This document shows positions 45,062 through 55,197 of a stretch of 64,000 nucleotides of DNA, piece after piece. A program made the position numbers and the translations under genes. Position 1 is the first letter of the stretch. Each line of letters opens with the position of its first letter. The notes below the pieces were generated by a model. It saw nothing but the letters and a program-made list of their open reading frames with translations. It did no database searches and had not been told where the DNA came from. Source of the DNA: Mycolicibacter kumamotonensis (GTDB lineage: Bacteria; Actinomycetota; Actinomycetes; Mycobacteriales; Mycobacteriaceae); assembly GCF_002086285.1 (NCBI RefSeq), contig NZ_MVHU01000009.1:1-64000 (forward strand), read 5' to 3'.

Positions 45062-45973
45062 ATGAACGCTCCTGCCCCGTTGGCCCGGCGACGGCTGACC
45101 CGCACGGCGAGTTTGACCGCACAGGTCAATGCCGCCCAACGCGCCGCGGAGACGATGCGGTCACCGCGCCGTCGCCTACTCGACGACCCCTGGTCGCGGC
45201 ATTTCGTCGATCACCCAGCGCTGCGGGCGGTGCTGACCAATCGGTGGCTGGCCGGCGCCGCGGTACGGGTCTTCGACCGACAATGGGGCGGCCTGCACGC
45301 GCATATCGTGCTGCGGGCCCGCTTCACCGACGACGTCTGCGCGGCGGCGGTCAGCGATGGAATCGACCAGCTGGTGCTGCTGGGCGCCGGCTTCGATACG
45401 ACCAGCCTGCGAAAGGCGCGGTCCTCGGTGACGATGTTCGAAGTCGACGCAGGAACCACCCAAGCCGCCAAGCGTCCTACCGCCGAGCGGTTGCTGCCCG
45501 CACCACGCACCGGTCATATCGTCTGGGTCCCTTGCGACTTGGAGCAGGACAGTCTCCGAGACCGTCTTTTGGCCGGCGGGTTCGCCCCGCAACGGCGCAG
45601 CCTCGTCGTCTGGCTCGGGGTCAGCATGTACCTCACCGCCGAGGCGATCGAGGCCACGCTGAGCGACCTGGCGGCACTGTGCGCGCCGGGCAGCCGCCTC
45701 ATCGCCGATTACATCGACACCGCCGTGGTCACCGGGGAGAGCCGGTCGACCGGTGCGAGAAGGATCGCCCGGGTCGTCGCCCGCCGCGGCGAGCCCTACC
45801 GCAGCGGCTTCACCCTGCCCGGCCTCGACGCGCTGCTGGCCGCCCACGGTTTCGGTGTCCGCGACCACGCCGGTGTAGCCGAACTGCTGGACCGGTACGA
45901 CCCGACACACACCAGCGGGCTGGCGGCCGACGACTGGCTCGGCGTCGTCTGCGCGGAACGGACCGGCCGATGA
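45062..45973 (+). CDS. SAM-dependent methyltransferase (LCM/PPM-like family)
   Basis: 303 residues. QLVLLGAGFDTTSLRKA is the SAM-binding motif, with EVDAGTTQAAKR and WLGVSMYLTAEAI as in the leucine carboxyl methyltransferase-like group that is expanded in mycobacteria. Substrate unknown. First of a coupled rightward operon; TGA overlaps the next ATG. Confidence 0.9.
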   Translation: MNAPAPLARRRLTRTASLTAQVNAAQRAAETMRSPRRRLLDDPWSRHFVDHPALRAVLTNRWLAGAAVRVFDRQWGGLHAHIVLRARFTDDVCAAAVSDGIDQLVLLGAGFDTTSLRKARSSVTMFEVDAGTTQAAKRPTAERLLPAPRTGHIVWVPCDLEQDSLRDRLLAGGFAPQRRSLVVWLGVSMYLTAEAIEATLSDLAALCAPGSRLIADYIDTAVVTGESRSTGARRIARVVARRGEPYRSGFTLPGLDALLAAHGFGVRDHAGVAELLDRYDPTHTSGLAADDWLGVVCAERTGR

Positions 45974-46425
45974 CCACACCGGCCGCTTTCGTTCAACGCT
46001 TCGAAGAGACGTGGGCCGCGCCGAGCCTCGAACGCCTAGACGCCCTGACCAACCCCGACGTCTGCTATGTCCAGCCGCTCCTTCCCGAGGTGCGGGGCCG
46101 CGCTGCGGCGGGCACCTATTGGCGTCGGGTGTTCACCCTGATGCCGGATCTGCACATCGACGTGGTCAACTCGGCGGTGTCGGCCGACAACATGGTCTAC
46201 ATCGAATTCCTGATCCGGGGCACCCTCGGGGGCAAGCCGGTGAGATGGCCGGCGATCGACCGCTACGAACTCGACGAACTCGGGCGGGTTCGCCGGCGCA
46301 TCCTGTACTGCGATTCGGCGCAGCTGGTGCCGGCGCTGCTGCGGCCGCGCGGCATGGCGGCACTGCTGGGGGCGGTTGTGTGCCTGGGCTTTTCCGCGGT
46401 TCGGTCCCGGTGGAGGTGTCGATGA
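45970..46425 (+). CDS. SnoaL/NTF2-like protein
   Basis: 151 residues. FVQRFEETWAAPSLERLDAL and PEVRGRAAAGTYWRRVF are NTF2-fold features. Related proteins act as cyclases, isomerases or dehydratases. Sits between the methyltransferase and a second NTF2-like gene, overlapping both by 4 bases. The last ~25 residues are hydrophobic then basic (GMAALLGAVVCLGFSAVRSR), a possible membrane tail. Confidence 0.8.
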   Translation: MTTPAAFVQRFEETWAAPSLERLDALTNPDVCYVQPLLPEVRGRAAAGTYWRRVFTLMPDLHIDVVNSAVSADNMVYIEFLIRGTLGGKPVRWPAIDRYELDELGRVRRRILYCDSAQLVPALLRPRGMAALLGAVVCLGFSAVRSRWRCR

Positions 46426-46910
46426 CCGCCGCCACGGTCGGGCGCCGGCCCGCCGACGCCGCCGCTTTCGTCGAGTTCGTGCAGGACACCACCAACGATT
46501 ACCGGCCCGAGGTGGTCTATCAGCTGTACGCCACCGACGCGCGGCTGGTGATGATCGCTGACGGTGCCCGCGAGGAATCGGTTGGCGTGCAGGCGATTCA
46601 CGCTGCGTGGGCACGGTCGTGCGCGTTGTTCGAGGCGTGCCGGTTCAAGCTGTCCAAGCGACTGGTCGCCACCACCGAAGACACCATTGTCAACGAGTGG
46701 TGGGGCGGCCCGGATGGCCGGCGCGACGGCTGCGGGATCGAAGTCTGGCGCTTCGACGCGCAGGCGAAGGTCCGCACCGTGCATGTCTACAGCTTCGTGA
46801 AAGTGCGCTCCGCCCGGCATCCGCTCCAGGTCCTGCAACTGCTCATCGGTTCTCCCGGGATGGTGCTCGCGTTCGGGCGCGCAGCGTTACGGCGGCGCGC
46901 AAGCCGCTGA
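46422..46910 (+). CDS. Second NTF2-like protein
   Basis: 162 residues. AAAFVEFVQDTTNDYRPEVV, LYATDARLVMIADGAREES and WWGGPDGRRDGCGIEVWRFD suggest the same fold as its neighbour. The C-terminus again has a hydrophobic/basic end (LLIGSPGMVLAFGRAALRRR). Probably a partner of the preceding protein. Coupled by ATGA. Confidence 0.75.
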   Translation: MTAATVGRRPADAAAFVEFVQDTTNDYRPEVVYQLYATDARLVMIADGAREESVGVQAIHAAWARSCALFEACRFKLSKRLVATTEDTIVNEWWGGPDGRRDGCGIEVWRFDAQAKVRTVHVYSFVKVRSARHPLQVLQLLIGSPGMVLAFGRAALRRRASR

Positions 46911-46934
46911 GCGGCGGCGGATACGGTTGTGCCC

Positions 46935-47675
46935 ATGACCGATCTGTCAGGCAAGGTGGTGTTGGTGACCGGCGCTTCGTCGGGCTTGGGCGCGGCGACG
47001 GCCCAACTGTTCGCCCGGCGCGGAGCATCGGTGTTCGGGGTGGCCCGCGACACCGAACGGCTGACTACGGTGTTCGCCGACGTGCCCGGCGGACGGTTCG
47101 CCGGCACGGACATCAGCACAGCGCCGGCCTGCGCCGCGGCGGTGGAGCAGTGCGTCGAGCAATTCGGCCGGCTCGATGTGCTGGTCAATGTCGCCGGCGC
47201 CCACCAAATGCGCCACACGCTGGACGTCACCGACGACGAGTGGGCCCACGACCTGGCGGTCAACCTCAACGGGCCGTTCTTTCTGTGCCGCGCGGCTCTA
47301 CCGCACCTGCTGGAGACGGCCGGCAACATCGTCAACGTCGCCTCGATCGCCGGGGTGGAGGGCCAGGCATATTCGGCGGGCTATTGCGCGGCCAAGCACG
47401 GGCTCGTCGGGCTCACCCGGTCGTTGGCCGTCGAGTTCACCGCGGAGAAGCTGCGGGTCAACGCCGTGTGTCCGGGCGGGATGCTGACCCCTCAGGTGAC
47501 GAACTTCCAGCTGCCCGAGGGTGCCGACGTCAACCTCGTCATGCGGGTGGCCTCACCGCGCGGGATGAGCGCTCCCAGCGACGTCGCCGAGGTGATCGCT
47601 TTCCTGGCCAGCGACGCTGCGGCCGCGGTGCACGGCGCGGTGTATCTGACCGACAACGGCAAGACCGCCGGCTAG
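46935..47675 (+). CDS. Short-chain dehydrogenase/reductase
   Basis: 246 residues. [48 protein letters not shown] (Ser, Tyr, Lys triad, residues ~135-156) and DNGKTAG at the end. Last gene of the methyltransferase-NTF2-NTF2-SDR group, 24 bases after the second NTF2 gene. Its stop overlaps the convergent acyl-CoA dehydrogenase stop by 4 bases. Confidence 0.9.
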   Translation: MTDLSGKVVLVTGASSGLGAATAQLFARRGASVFGVARDTERLTTVFADVPGGRFAGTDISTAPACAAAVEQCVEQFGRLDVLVNVAGAHQMRHTLDVTDDEWAHDLAVNLNGPFFLCRAALPHLLETAGNIVNVASIAGVEGQAYSAGYCAAKHGLVGLTRSLAVEFTAEKLRVNAVCPGGMLTPQVTNFQLPEGADVNLVMRVASPRGMSAPSDVAEVIAFLASDAAAAVHGAVYLTDNGKTAG

Positions 47676-48883
47676 CGCAGCGGCAGCCCGGTCAGTGCCC
47701 GCGCGATCACCAGACGCTGGATCTCACTGGTCCCCTCGAAGATGGTGAAGATCTTGGCGTCGCGGTGCATCCGCTCGACCGGGTAGTCGCGGGTGTAGCC
47801 GTTGCCGCCGAGGATCTGGATCGCCTCATCGGTGACATAGACCGCGGTTTCGCTGGCGACCAGCTTGGCCATCGAGCCCTCGGCGTTGTCGAACGCCTTG
47901 TTGTTGCGCGCCATCCAGCCGGCCCGCCAGACCAGCAGCCGCGCGGCGTCGATGCGGCTCTTCATGTCGGCCAGCTTGAAGGCGACCGCCTGGAACTCGC
48001 CGATCTTGCGGCCGAACTGCTCTCGCTGGCAGGCGTATTCCAGGGCGTACTCGTAGGCGGCCCGCGCCACCCCGACCGCCATCGCCCCGACCGAGGGGCG
48101 GGTGCGTTCGAAGGTCTTCATCGCCGCCTGGCCCCCGGCGGAGGCGCCGGACTTGACGCGGGCGACCCGATCCTCGAACTTCTCCCGGCCGCCGAGGATC
48201 ATGTCCGCGGGCAGGCGGACGTTGTCCAGGACGATCTCGGCGGTGTGCGAGGCCCGGATGCCGTGCTTCTTGAACTTCTGGCCCTGGCTCAGGCCGGGGG
48301 TGTCGGGCGGAAGCACGAACGTGGCCTGGCCCCGCGAGCCGAGCTCGGGATAGACCGAGGCCACCACGATGTGCACGTTGGCGATACCGCCGTTGGTGGC
48401 CCAGGTCTTGGTGCCGTTGAGCACCCACTCGCCGGTGGCCTCGTCGTAGCGGGCGCGGGTGCGGATCGCGCCGACATCCGAACCGGCGTCGGGCTCGGAT
48501 GAGCAGAAGGCCCCAAGCTTGGGTTCGTCGGCCGTGCCGAACATCTCGGGCAGCCAGCGGCCCAGCTGTTCGGGAGTTCCGTTGCCCGCCAGTGCCGCTG
48601 CCGCCAGACCGGTGCCCAGAATCGACAGCGCGATACCGGCGTCACCCCAGAACAGCTCCTCGAACACCGTCAACATCCCGATGCCGCTCGGTTCGGCTGC
48701 CTGGGTGGCGAACAGCTCTGGCGAATACAGGCCGATCTTGGCCGCCTCCTGGATGATCGGCCACGGGGTCTCCTCGCGTTCGTCCCATTCGGCGGCGGCC
48801 GGACGGACGACATCGGCGGCGAACTGGTGCACCCAGTCGCGCACCTCGATCACGTCATCACTGAGCTCTATCGAGAACGACAT
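47672..48883 (-). CDS. Acyl-CoA dehydrogenase (FadE)
   Basis: 403 residues, full length. FAD/substrate motifs include [35 protein letters not shown], and the C-terminal catalytic Glu in [17 protein letters not shown]. Would carry out the first oxidation step of fatty acyl-CoA breakdown. Substrate length unknown. Confidence 0.94.
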   Translation of the reverse strand: MSFSIELSDDVIEVRDWVHQFAADVVRPAAAEWDEREETPWPIIQEAAKIGLYSPELFATQAAEPSGIGMLTVFEELFWGDAGIALSILGTGLAAAALAGNGTPEQLGRWLPEMFGTADEPKLGAFCSSEPDAGSDVGAIRTRARYDEATGEWVLNGTKTWATNGGIANVHIVVASVYPELGSRGQATFVLPPDTPGLSQGQKFKKHGIRASHTAEIVLDNVRLPADMILGGREKFEDRVARVKSGASAGGQAAMKTFERTRPSVGAMAVGVARAAYEYALEYACQREQFGRKIGEFQAVAFKLADMKSRIDAARLLVWRAGWMARNNKAFDNAEGSMAKLVASETAVYVTDEAIQILGGNGYTRDYPVERMHRDAKIFTIFEGTSEIQRLVIARALTGLPLR

Positions 48884-49031
48884 CGCTTCTCCTGGGAATC
48901 CGTGGGCGACCTATGGACGAGCCGGGTTGATTGTGGCACCTTCTCCTCTCGCAGGCCCCGTCGGTCCGACATTTCCGGTACCCGCGAGCAGGTAGGCATC
49001 AGTCGTCTTCGGCCGGTAGCGGCAACCCCGA

Positions 49032-49400
49032 TCACACCCAGATCGCCTGTGCGGCAAAGCTACCGACGTAATAGGCGCCCAGCCCGCAGGTCAACGTGAG
49101 CACCAGGTTGGCTACCGCGTAGAAGCGTGCTCCGGCGGCGGCCAGCTGCAGCGTCTCGTAGGAGAAGGTCGAATAGGTGGTCAGGGCCCCGCACAGGCCG
49201 GTGCCGATCAGCAGGTGCAGCCGCTCGTCGCCGGTGCTCACCGCGCCGGTGAGCACCCCCAGGGTCAGACTGCCGAGCACATTGGCGGTGAAGGTCCCCC
49301 ACGCGAACGTGGTGTTGTGTCGGGACTGGACGAATCGATCGATCAGGTACCGCAGCGGCGCCCCCACCGCGGCGCCGGCGATCACCAGCAGCCAGGTCAC
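49032..49400 (-). CDS. crcB: Fluoride channel CrcB/Fluc, second subunit
   Basis: 122 residues, four helices. [30 protein letters not shown] and [15 protein letters not shown] are Fluc hallmarks (the Asn and the TTYSTF Phe box). ATG overlaps the DUF190 stop (ATGA). Works as a dual-topology dimer, here probably with the other CrcB. Confidence 0.93.
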   Translation of the reverse strand: MTWLLVIAGAAVGAPLRYLIDRFVQSRHNTTFAWGTFTANVLGSLTLGVLTGAVSTGDERLHLLIGTGLCGALTTYSTFSYETLQLAAAGARFYAVANLVLTLTCGLGAYYVGSFAAQAIWV

Positions 49401-49747
49401 CGGCTGTTTCCGGGCCGACCGACGTGCCGCACGACCTCGACCTCGTCGAGGAGGATCAGCCCCCCGGTGACCAGCTCGTCCAGCTCGCGCAGGAAATTGC
49501 GGATCCGCTCGGCGGTGTCGACGATGATCACCGAGACCGGCAGGTCCTCCGACAGCGACAGCAGCCGGGTGGTGTGGATGGCCGACGACGCGCCGTAGCC
49601 CTCGACACCGCGGAAGACCGTGGCACCCGCCAGCCCGGCGCGGCGCGCGCGGTGCACGATCTCACTGAACAGCGGCTTGTGATGCCAGGTGTCGCTCTCC
49701 CCGATGAACACCGTCAGGCGCAGCGCTGATCCGCTCAGCTGGGTCAT
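49397..49747 (-). CDS. DUF190 protein
   Basis: 116 residues from ATG 49747. [38 protein letters not shown] and [16 protein letters not shown] are the DUF190 (PII-like fold) signatures. It is found between the two crcB genes in many genomes; its role, perhaps regulatory, is not known. Coupled to both neighbours. Confidence 0.9.
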   Translation of the reverse strand: MTQLSGSALRLTVFIGESDTWHHKPLFSEIVHRARRAGLAGATVFRGVEGYGASSAIHTTRLLSLSEDLPVSVIIVDTAERIRNFLRELDELVTGGLILLDEVEVVRHVGRPGNSR

Positions 49748-50214
49748 GATGTCCTCCTGGTGATCAGACGCCGGGTAAACGCCGCGGCGGTCCACGTGGC
49801 GACCAGCACCAACACCGGCGTGGTCAGGAGATAGAGCAGTGCCCGGGCCAGATGACCGGCGGCGGCAAGGCTGTCGACGTCACCGGCGAACGTGGAGAAC
49901 GTCGTGTAGCCGCCCAGCACACCGGTTCCCAGCAACGGGCGCAACAGCCGGTGGCCGACCCACACCTCGGTGATCGCCACCATCAGCGCACCCATCAACG
50001 CGCATCCGCTGACATTGACAACCAATGTGGCCCAAGGGAATCCACCCGACGGGGTGGGCCACGCCAATTCCATACCGTAGCGGGCGCACGCGCCAAGCGC
50101 ACCGCCGAGCGCGACCGTCGCAACCACCGGCACCTGCTCGCGCACCGCGTGCGACCGCCGGCGGCGAACGAACAGCTCAGGACCGGGCGTCACACCGGGT
50201 TCGGGTGTCGGCAT
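49744..50214 (-). CDS. crcB: Fluoride channel CrcB/Fluc, first subunit
   Basis: 156 residues with a ~30-residue polar N-terminal extension, then [33 protein letters not shown] and [18 protein letters not shown]. First gene of the fluoride operon. No fluoride riboswitch was recognised in the 167-base gap upstream. Confidence 0.93.
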   Translation of the reverse strand: MPTPEPGVTPGPELFVRRRRSHAVREQVPVVATVALGGALGACARYGMELAWPTPSGGFPWATLVVNVSGCALMGALMVAITEVWVGHRLLRPLLGTGVLGGYTTFSTFAGDVDSLAAAGHLARALLYLLTTPVLVLVATWTAAAFTRRLITRRTS

Positions 50215-50381
50215 CGCTCAGATGGCATTCGGTCGCCGTACTATTCGTGATCCTCGTTTGATGGCTTCGATCCATTTCACCACTGTGAAGCCGAGCTCGT
50301 GCTCGTTACGCGCCGCGCAGCGTGCGCCGGTGACGATTGCGGACCGACACGGTCGGCCGGAAACCTTTGCGACCCCGGCGG

Positions 50382-50777
50382 TCAGCTCTGCTCGGCGGCT
50401 TCGCGCTTGATCTGCTCGAACTGCGCCGCCATCGCCTCGGCCAGTGCGTTGGCCGCCGACAGTGGCCGAACCATCACCATGAAGTCGTCGATCTTGCCGT
50501 CGGCGTCGACATGCAGAAAGTCGCATCCGGTGAGCCGCTTGCCGGCCACGCTGGCCTCGAAGACCAGGGCGTGGTCGCGCCCGCCGGGGTCGGCGATCTC
50601 GCGGATGTACCGGAAGTCGGAGAAGACACGCATCACGGCGCGCAGGATCGCCGCGGTGATCGGCTTGCCCGGGTAGGGGGTGAAGGCCACCGGGCTGGTG
50701 AACACCACGTCGTCGGAGAGCAGCGCCTCCATGGCCGCGGCGTCGCGGGCCTCGACGGCCTGCCGGAACGGGTGCAT
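50382..50777 (-). CDS. SnoaL-like/NTF2 protein
   Basis: 131 residues from ATG 50777, with GGGGAGG upstream. MHPFRQAVEARDAAAMEALL and FDFLHVD-like strands suggest a small NTF2 fold (VFSDFRYIREIADPGGRDHA). The function is not known. It stands alone between crcB and the P-type ATPase. Confidence 0.78.
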   Translation of the reverse strand: MHPFRQAVEARDAAAMEALLSDDVVFTSPVAFTPYPGKPITAAILRAVMRVFSDFRYIREIADPGGRDHALVFEASVAGKRLTGCDFLHVDADGKIDDFMVMVRPLSAANALAEAMAAQFEQIKREAAEQS

Positions 50778-50796
50778 ACGGCCTCCCCTGGTCGAT

Positions 50797-53700
50797 TTAC
50801 ACGGTGGCCCACACGGTAGCCGCACCGGGCTCGCGCGTTGCCCCCTCCCGGGTCGTTGCCGGCCGCAGCACCTGCACATTGGCGCCGGGATCCGCCGACG
50901 ACACGTCCGTTTCACTCTCCGGTTTCTGCGAGCCGCCCCGGCCGGCCGGCAGCAGGTGCGGCGCCGCGGCGATCGCCAGCACAGCGGCCCCGGTCGATCC
51001 CAGGGCTTGCGCCCAGCCCAGCGGGCCCACCGGGACGCAGCCGAGGAATTGGCTGATGCCGGGGATGCTGATCATGGTGGCGAACGCCGCGAACGAGCCG
51101 GCGGCGGTGAGCAACACCAGCGGTGCGTGTGAGTCGACCAGGGTCTGGGCGAGTTCGGTGCAGACCAGGCTGATCAGCGCGACCGTGGCGGCGCGCTGCG
51201 GGCGCCCGGTCAGTGCGGCCATCCCCCACGCCGCGCTGGCCGCGGTCCCGGTGATCGCCCCGCGGACGGCGACCGCACGCATCAGCCGGTGTTCGTCGAT
51301 GCCGTGCACGACGCGGTCCGCCCGGCCGGCGGGGGTGCTCACCGCCACGGCGGTGGCCGGCAGCGCGTCGGTCAGCATGTTCATCAGCAGCAGCTGGCGG
51401 TTGTTCAGCGGTGAGCTTCCGGTGAGTGCGCTACCGACGACACCGAAGATCACCTCGCCGACGTTGCCGCCGAGCAGTCCGGTCACCGCCAACTGCACGC
51501 CGCGCCACAGCCGCCGGCCCTCGTCGACGGCGTGCACCAGGGCGCCGATCCGGCCGTCGGTCAGCACGATATCGGCGGTCAGGTGCGCCGAGTCGCTGCC
51601 GCGCGCTACGACACCCAGGCCCACGCTGGCGGCCCGGATCGCGGCGGCGTCGTTGGCGCCGTCACCGACCATGGCGCAGACCCGCCCGCTGCGTTCGAGG
51701 GTCTGGACGACCTGCACCTTGTTCTCCGGGGACATCCGGGCGAAGATCACCCGGTCGGCCACCGCGCGTTCCTGGTCCTTGCGCGACAACGCGTTCCATT
51801 CCGATCCGGTGATGACCTGCTCGGCGGTGACCGGCACACCGAGTTCGGCGGCGATCGCGGTCGCGGTGACGGGATGATCGCCGGTGATCAACCGCACGCT
51901 CACGCCCCGGTCGGCCAGATCGGCGAGCAGTTGCGGCGCCTCGGCGCGCGGGGTGTCGGAGATGCCGAGGAACCCGGTCAGGACCAATCCGGCACCGCAC
52001 AATCCGGTGATGGCGTCGGGGTCGTTGTTCAGCGACTGCACCTGTGCGGCGGTGAGCCGGCGCTGCGCCACCGCGATCACCCGCAGACCGCCCGCGGCCA
52101 GTTCGGCCACCGGATCGCCGGCATCGGAACCGAGGTCTTTGCAGGCCGCCAGCACCACTTCCGGGGCGCCCTTGACCACCAGGTCGCGACCCGACACCGA
52201 CGCCGAGAACGCCCGGCCGGAACGGAACGGCAGATGCGCGTCCGGGGCCGACCACCTCGGGCCGGCGATGCCGGCGGCGGCTTCGATGACGGCCTGGTCG
52301 GTGGCGTGGGCGTGCAGGGCGCCCTCGGGGGCCGGTGCGGCGTTGGCCGCGCAGCGCAGCACGTCGTCGTCGGTGTATTTCGGCATCGGGTGGACTGCGG
52401 TGACCCGAAGCCGGTTTTCGCTCAGCGTTCCGGTCTTGTCGAAGCAGACCACCTCGACGCGCCCGAGCGCCTCCACCGAACGGGGGATGCGAACCAGCGC
52501 ACCGGTATCGCTCAGGCGTTGCGCCGACGCGTGTTGGGCCAGGGTCGCCATCAGCGGCATGCCCTCGGGCACCGCCGCCACCGCGACCGCGATCGCGTTG
52601 CCCAGTGCCAGCCGGAGGCTGCCGCCACGCAGCAAGCCGAGCACCCCCACCAGCAGCCCACCGGTGGCGCTGGCCGGGAAGGCGCGGCTCATGAGCCGGC
52701 TGAGTTGGTGCTGCAGGCCGACGACCGGCAGCTCCCCGGCGGCAAGTTCGGCGGCGCGGCGCGCCTGGGTGTCGGCGCCGACGGCGGTGACCAGGGCCAG
52801 CGCCGTGCCCGCGACGACCGTCGTGCCCGCGTAGAGCATGCAGCTCCGGTCGGCGAGTTCGGCGCCGGGTGTCGCCGCGGTCTGCTTGTCCACCGACAGT
52901 GACTCACCGGTGAGCGAGGACTCGTCGACCTCGAGGTCGGTGGCCTCGATCAGCCGCGCGTCGGCGGGCACGACCTCATTGCTGCGGACCTCGATCAGGG
53001 TGCCCGGCAGCAGCCGGTCCGCTTCGATCTCGCCGTAGGTCTTCGTCTCGCCGAGCACGACGGTGCGCGCGGGCGGGGTCTGCTGCGCCAACAGCCGGTT
53101 CAGCCGGTTCTCGGCCTGCAGTTGTTGCGCGGCGGCGAGCATGCAGTTGCCGATCAGCACGGTACTGACCATCAGCGCGTCGATCGGCGAACCGAGCATG
53201 GCGGTGGCTGCCGAAGACAACGCCAGCACCGGCATGAGCGGATCCGAGAGCTCGGCGCGCACGGCCTTGACGAACTGCCAGGCCATGTTCGGCGGGGACG
53301 CGGCAAGGACATCGGCGGCCCCGGCCGGTTCGGGCGCCGGCAATATGTCGCGGACCTCGTCGATCGACATCGCGTGCCACGCATAGGCCTGTGCGGGTCG
53401 CGGTGCCGGTGTGCGAGATACGCCGCGGGCCAGCAGGTATCCCGAGAGCAGCCCGGCGGCCGCCCCGGCGGTGACCGGCCCGGGGCCTCCCCTGCCCCGG
53501 GGCCCGCGGTTGCCCCGCACCCCCGGAACCATCAGCACCGCACCGAGCACCGAAGCACCGTTGGACAGCGAGATCCCGCGCTCGGTGGCCGCCCGCGCCG
53601 CCGGCAGCGCATGCAGCACCCGCCAGGCGCCGGCCAGATCGGCCAACAGCAGATCGGCGTCGAACGGCGGTGCCACCGAGGCGGATTCAGGCATGATTCC

Positions 53701-55089
53701 CAGGCCGACATCGGCGCAGGCGAGCGCTTGCGCGGCGGTCGAGGACAGCACCGCGACGGTGTGCCCGCCCTGCTGTAGGCCGGCCACAGCGGCGGCGAGT
53801 GCCTCGTCGAGGCTTCCGTCACCCGCGGGCGCCAGGTCGTCGAATGCCGGGCGCAGCTCGCCCAGCGCCGGAACATCGAGCGTGATCAATTCCGCGCCGG
53901 AGGCCCGGGCCTCGGCGAGCAGCGCTGTCGCCAGCGGGTGGCGGGTGGTCCCGTGGCAGAGCAGCCGCGGATCGATGAGCACGGCGTCGACCCGGTCGAG
54001 CCGGCGCAGCCCATCGGGGCGCAACGGCAGTGCCGCGTGCTGCTCGACCAACGTCCGGCTCAGAGTGGCCGCGAAGGATTCGGCGGTGGTGCGCAAGGCT
54101 TTCGGCCCGGCCACCACCGCCGCGGTCGCGGCCACGGTGATGCTGCGGGAGAAGACGCCCGCCAGGCCGGCGCCGACCAGCTGCACGATTGCCATCCGGT
54201 TGCCGTGGCGGTCGGCGGCTCCCTCCGGCGGCGGCACCGGGCGCCACGGCAGATGGACCTCCGCCTGCTCGGCATGCTCGGCCAGGTACGGCTCGTGGCG
54301 GCTCCAGGCCTGCGCCCCAGCCTGGCATTCGGCGGCTTTGATGCCCTGCAGCGCCAAATCCACCGCCAGCGTGGCCGGCGACAGGGTGGCGATACGCGAG
54401 CCCACCGAGATCAACGACAGCACCGTGCCGGCCGGCCCCGCGCCGATCCGCTCCGCCAGACGTCGGCGCAGCCACGGTTGGTAGTTCGCAAGCGCGGCCG
54501 CGGCATCGACGGCGACCGGCGCCTGCGGCAACCGCAGCGCCCATCCGGCCAGCGCGATCGCCAGCCCCGCGGCGTTGACACCGACCATCACTCCCCTGGC
54601 CGCCAGCAGCAGCCCGTCGCCGGGCAAGGCCACCGGTGGCGAGCTGTCTCGGCCGGACGCAAAGACGGGCCCGTCGGGCCGGCGACGACGTCGCTCGGCG
54701 TCCTCGACCACGCGGCACAGGTCGTTGAGCGAGACCCGATCGCCCTCGGCCGCAATCTCCACGACGACCCGCGACAACGGGCGGTTCAGCCGTGCCGAGA
54801 CCACCCCCGGTTCCGCGCCGAGCGCTTCGAGCACGTCGCGCCCGAGTTCTGTCCCGCCGGCGTCGGCGAGCCCACGCACCTCGATCCATGCGCGGTCGGA
54901 CCCGCTCCAGCAGCGTCGGGTCAGCGTTGCCGTCTCCCCGGAGAGCAGCTTGCCGGCTTCGCGAACCGGAACGGTGGCGGCCTGCAGGCCGGCCGATGCG
55001 ACGACGCCCACCGCCTCGGTGGCGGCCTGGATTCCGAGGGCGAGCGGGCGAAACAGCACTGATGTCCGGATCAATTCGGCGGCAACCAA
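50797..55089 (-). CDS. ctpI: P-type cation ATPase, CtpI-like
   Basis: 1430 residues. P-type motifs are in order in the second half: TGES in ESSLTGESLSVDKQ, the phosphorylated Asp in CFDKTGTLSENRL, and MVGDGANDAAAIRAASVG. About 650 residues precede this core, including several helices and a HAD-like section, the extended architecture of CtpI-type pumps. Ion not known. Divergent from an ArsR gene 108 bases away, which points to heavy-metal control. Confidence 0.85.
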   Translation of the reverse strand: MVAAELIRTSVLFRPLALGIQAATEAVGVVASAGLQAATVPVREAGKLLSGETATLTRRCWSGSDRAWIEVRGLADAGGTELGRDVLEALGAEPGVVSARLNRPLSRVVVEIAAEGDRVSLNDLCRVVEDAERRRRRPDGPVFASGRDSSPPVALPGDGLLLAARGVMVGVNAAGLAIALAGWALRLPQAPVAVDAAAALANYQPWLRRRLAERIGAGPAGTVLSLISVGSRIATLSPATLAVDLALQGIKAAECQAGAQAWSRHEPYLAEHAEQAEVHLPWRPVPPPEGAADRHGNRMAIVQLVGAGLAGVFSRSITVAATAAVVAGPKALRTTAESFAATLSRTLVEQHAALPLRPDGLRRLDRVDAVLIDPRLLCHGTTRHPLATALLAEARASGAELITLDVPALGELRPAFDDLAPAGDGSLDEALAAAVAGLQQGGHTVAVLSSTAAQALACADVGLGIMPESASVAPPFDADLLLADLAGAWRVLHALPAARAATERGISLSNGASVLGAVLMVPGVRGNRGPRGRGGPGPVTAGAAAGLLSGYLLARGVSRTPAPRPAQAYAWHAMSIDEVRDILPAPEPAGAADVLAASPPNMAWQFVKAVRAELSDPLMPVLALSSAATAMLGSPIDALMVSTVLIGNCMLAAAQQLQAENRLNRLLAQQTPPARTVVLGETKTYGEIEADRLLPGTLIEVRSNEVVPADARLIEATDLEVDESSLTGESLSVDKQTAATPGAELADRSCMLYAGTTVVAGTALALVTAVGADTQARRAAELAAGELPVVGLQHQLSRLMSRAFPASATGGLLVGVLGLLRGGSLRLALGNAIAVAVAAVPEGMPLMATLAQHASAQRLSDTGALVRIPRSVEALGRVEVVCFDKTGTLSENRLRVTAVHPMPKYTDDDVLRCAANAAPAPEGALHAHATDQAVIEAAAGIAGPRWSAPDAHLPFRSGRAFSASVSGRDLVVKGAPEVVLAACKDLGSDAGDPVAELAAGGLRVIAVAQRRLTAAQVQSLNNDPDAITGLCGAGLVLTGFLGISDTPRAEAPQLLADLADRGVSVRLITGDHPVTATAIAAELGVPVTAEQVITGSEWNALSRKDQERAVADRVIFARMSPENKVQVVQTLERSGRVCAMVGDGANDAAAIRAASVGLGVVARGSDSAHLTADIVLTDGRIGALVHAVDEGRRLWRGVQLAVTGLLGGNVGEVIFGVVGSALTGSSPLNNRQLLLMNMLTDALPATAVAVSTPAGRADRVVHGIDEHRLMRAVAVRGAITGTAASAAWGMAALTGRPQRAATVALISLVCTELAQTLVDSHAPLVLLTAAGSFAAFATMISIPGISQFLGCVPVGPLGWAQALGSTGAAVLAIAAAPHLLPAGRGGSQKPESETDVSSADPGANVQVLRPATTREGATREPGAATVWATV

Positions 55090-55139
55090 TCGTGGGGATC
55101 TGACGCGGGAACGGGCACAATTCTGGCGATACTTTGATG

Positions 55140-55158
55140 ATTACGCAACTATGCGAAT
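55140..55158. promoter_or_regulatory. Candidate ArsR operator
   Basis: ATTACGCA (55140-55147) and TGCGAAT (55152-55158) are near-perfect arms around ACTA, in the divergent region between the P-type ATPase and arsR genes. Confidence 0.45.
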
Positions 55159-55197
55159 GTGTCGTTCGCCGAAGCCCGCCATGGGTGTTGGGACAAA

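Noticed and set aside
50215-50381. Fluoride riboswitch upstream of crcB
   Set aside because: I looked for the GGnGAUG core and the conserved pseudoknot segments on the minus strand and did not see them.
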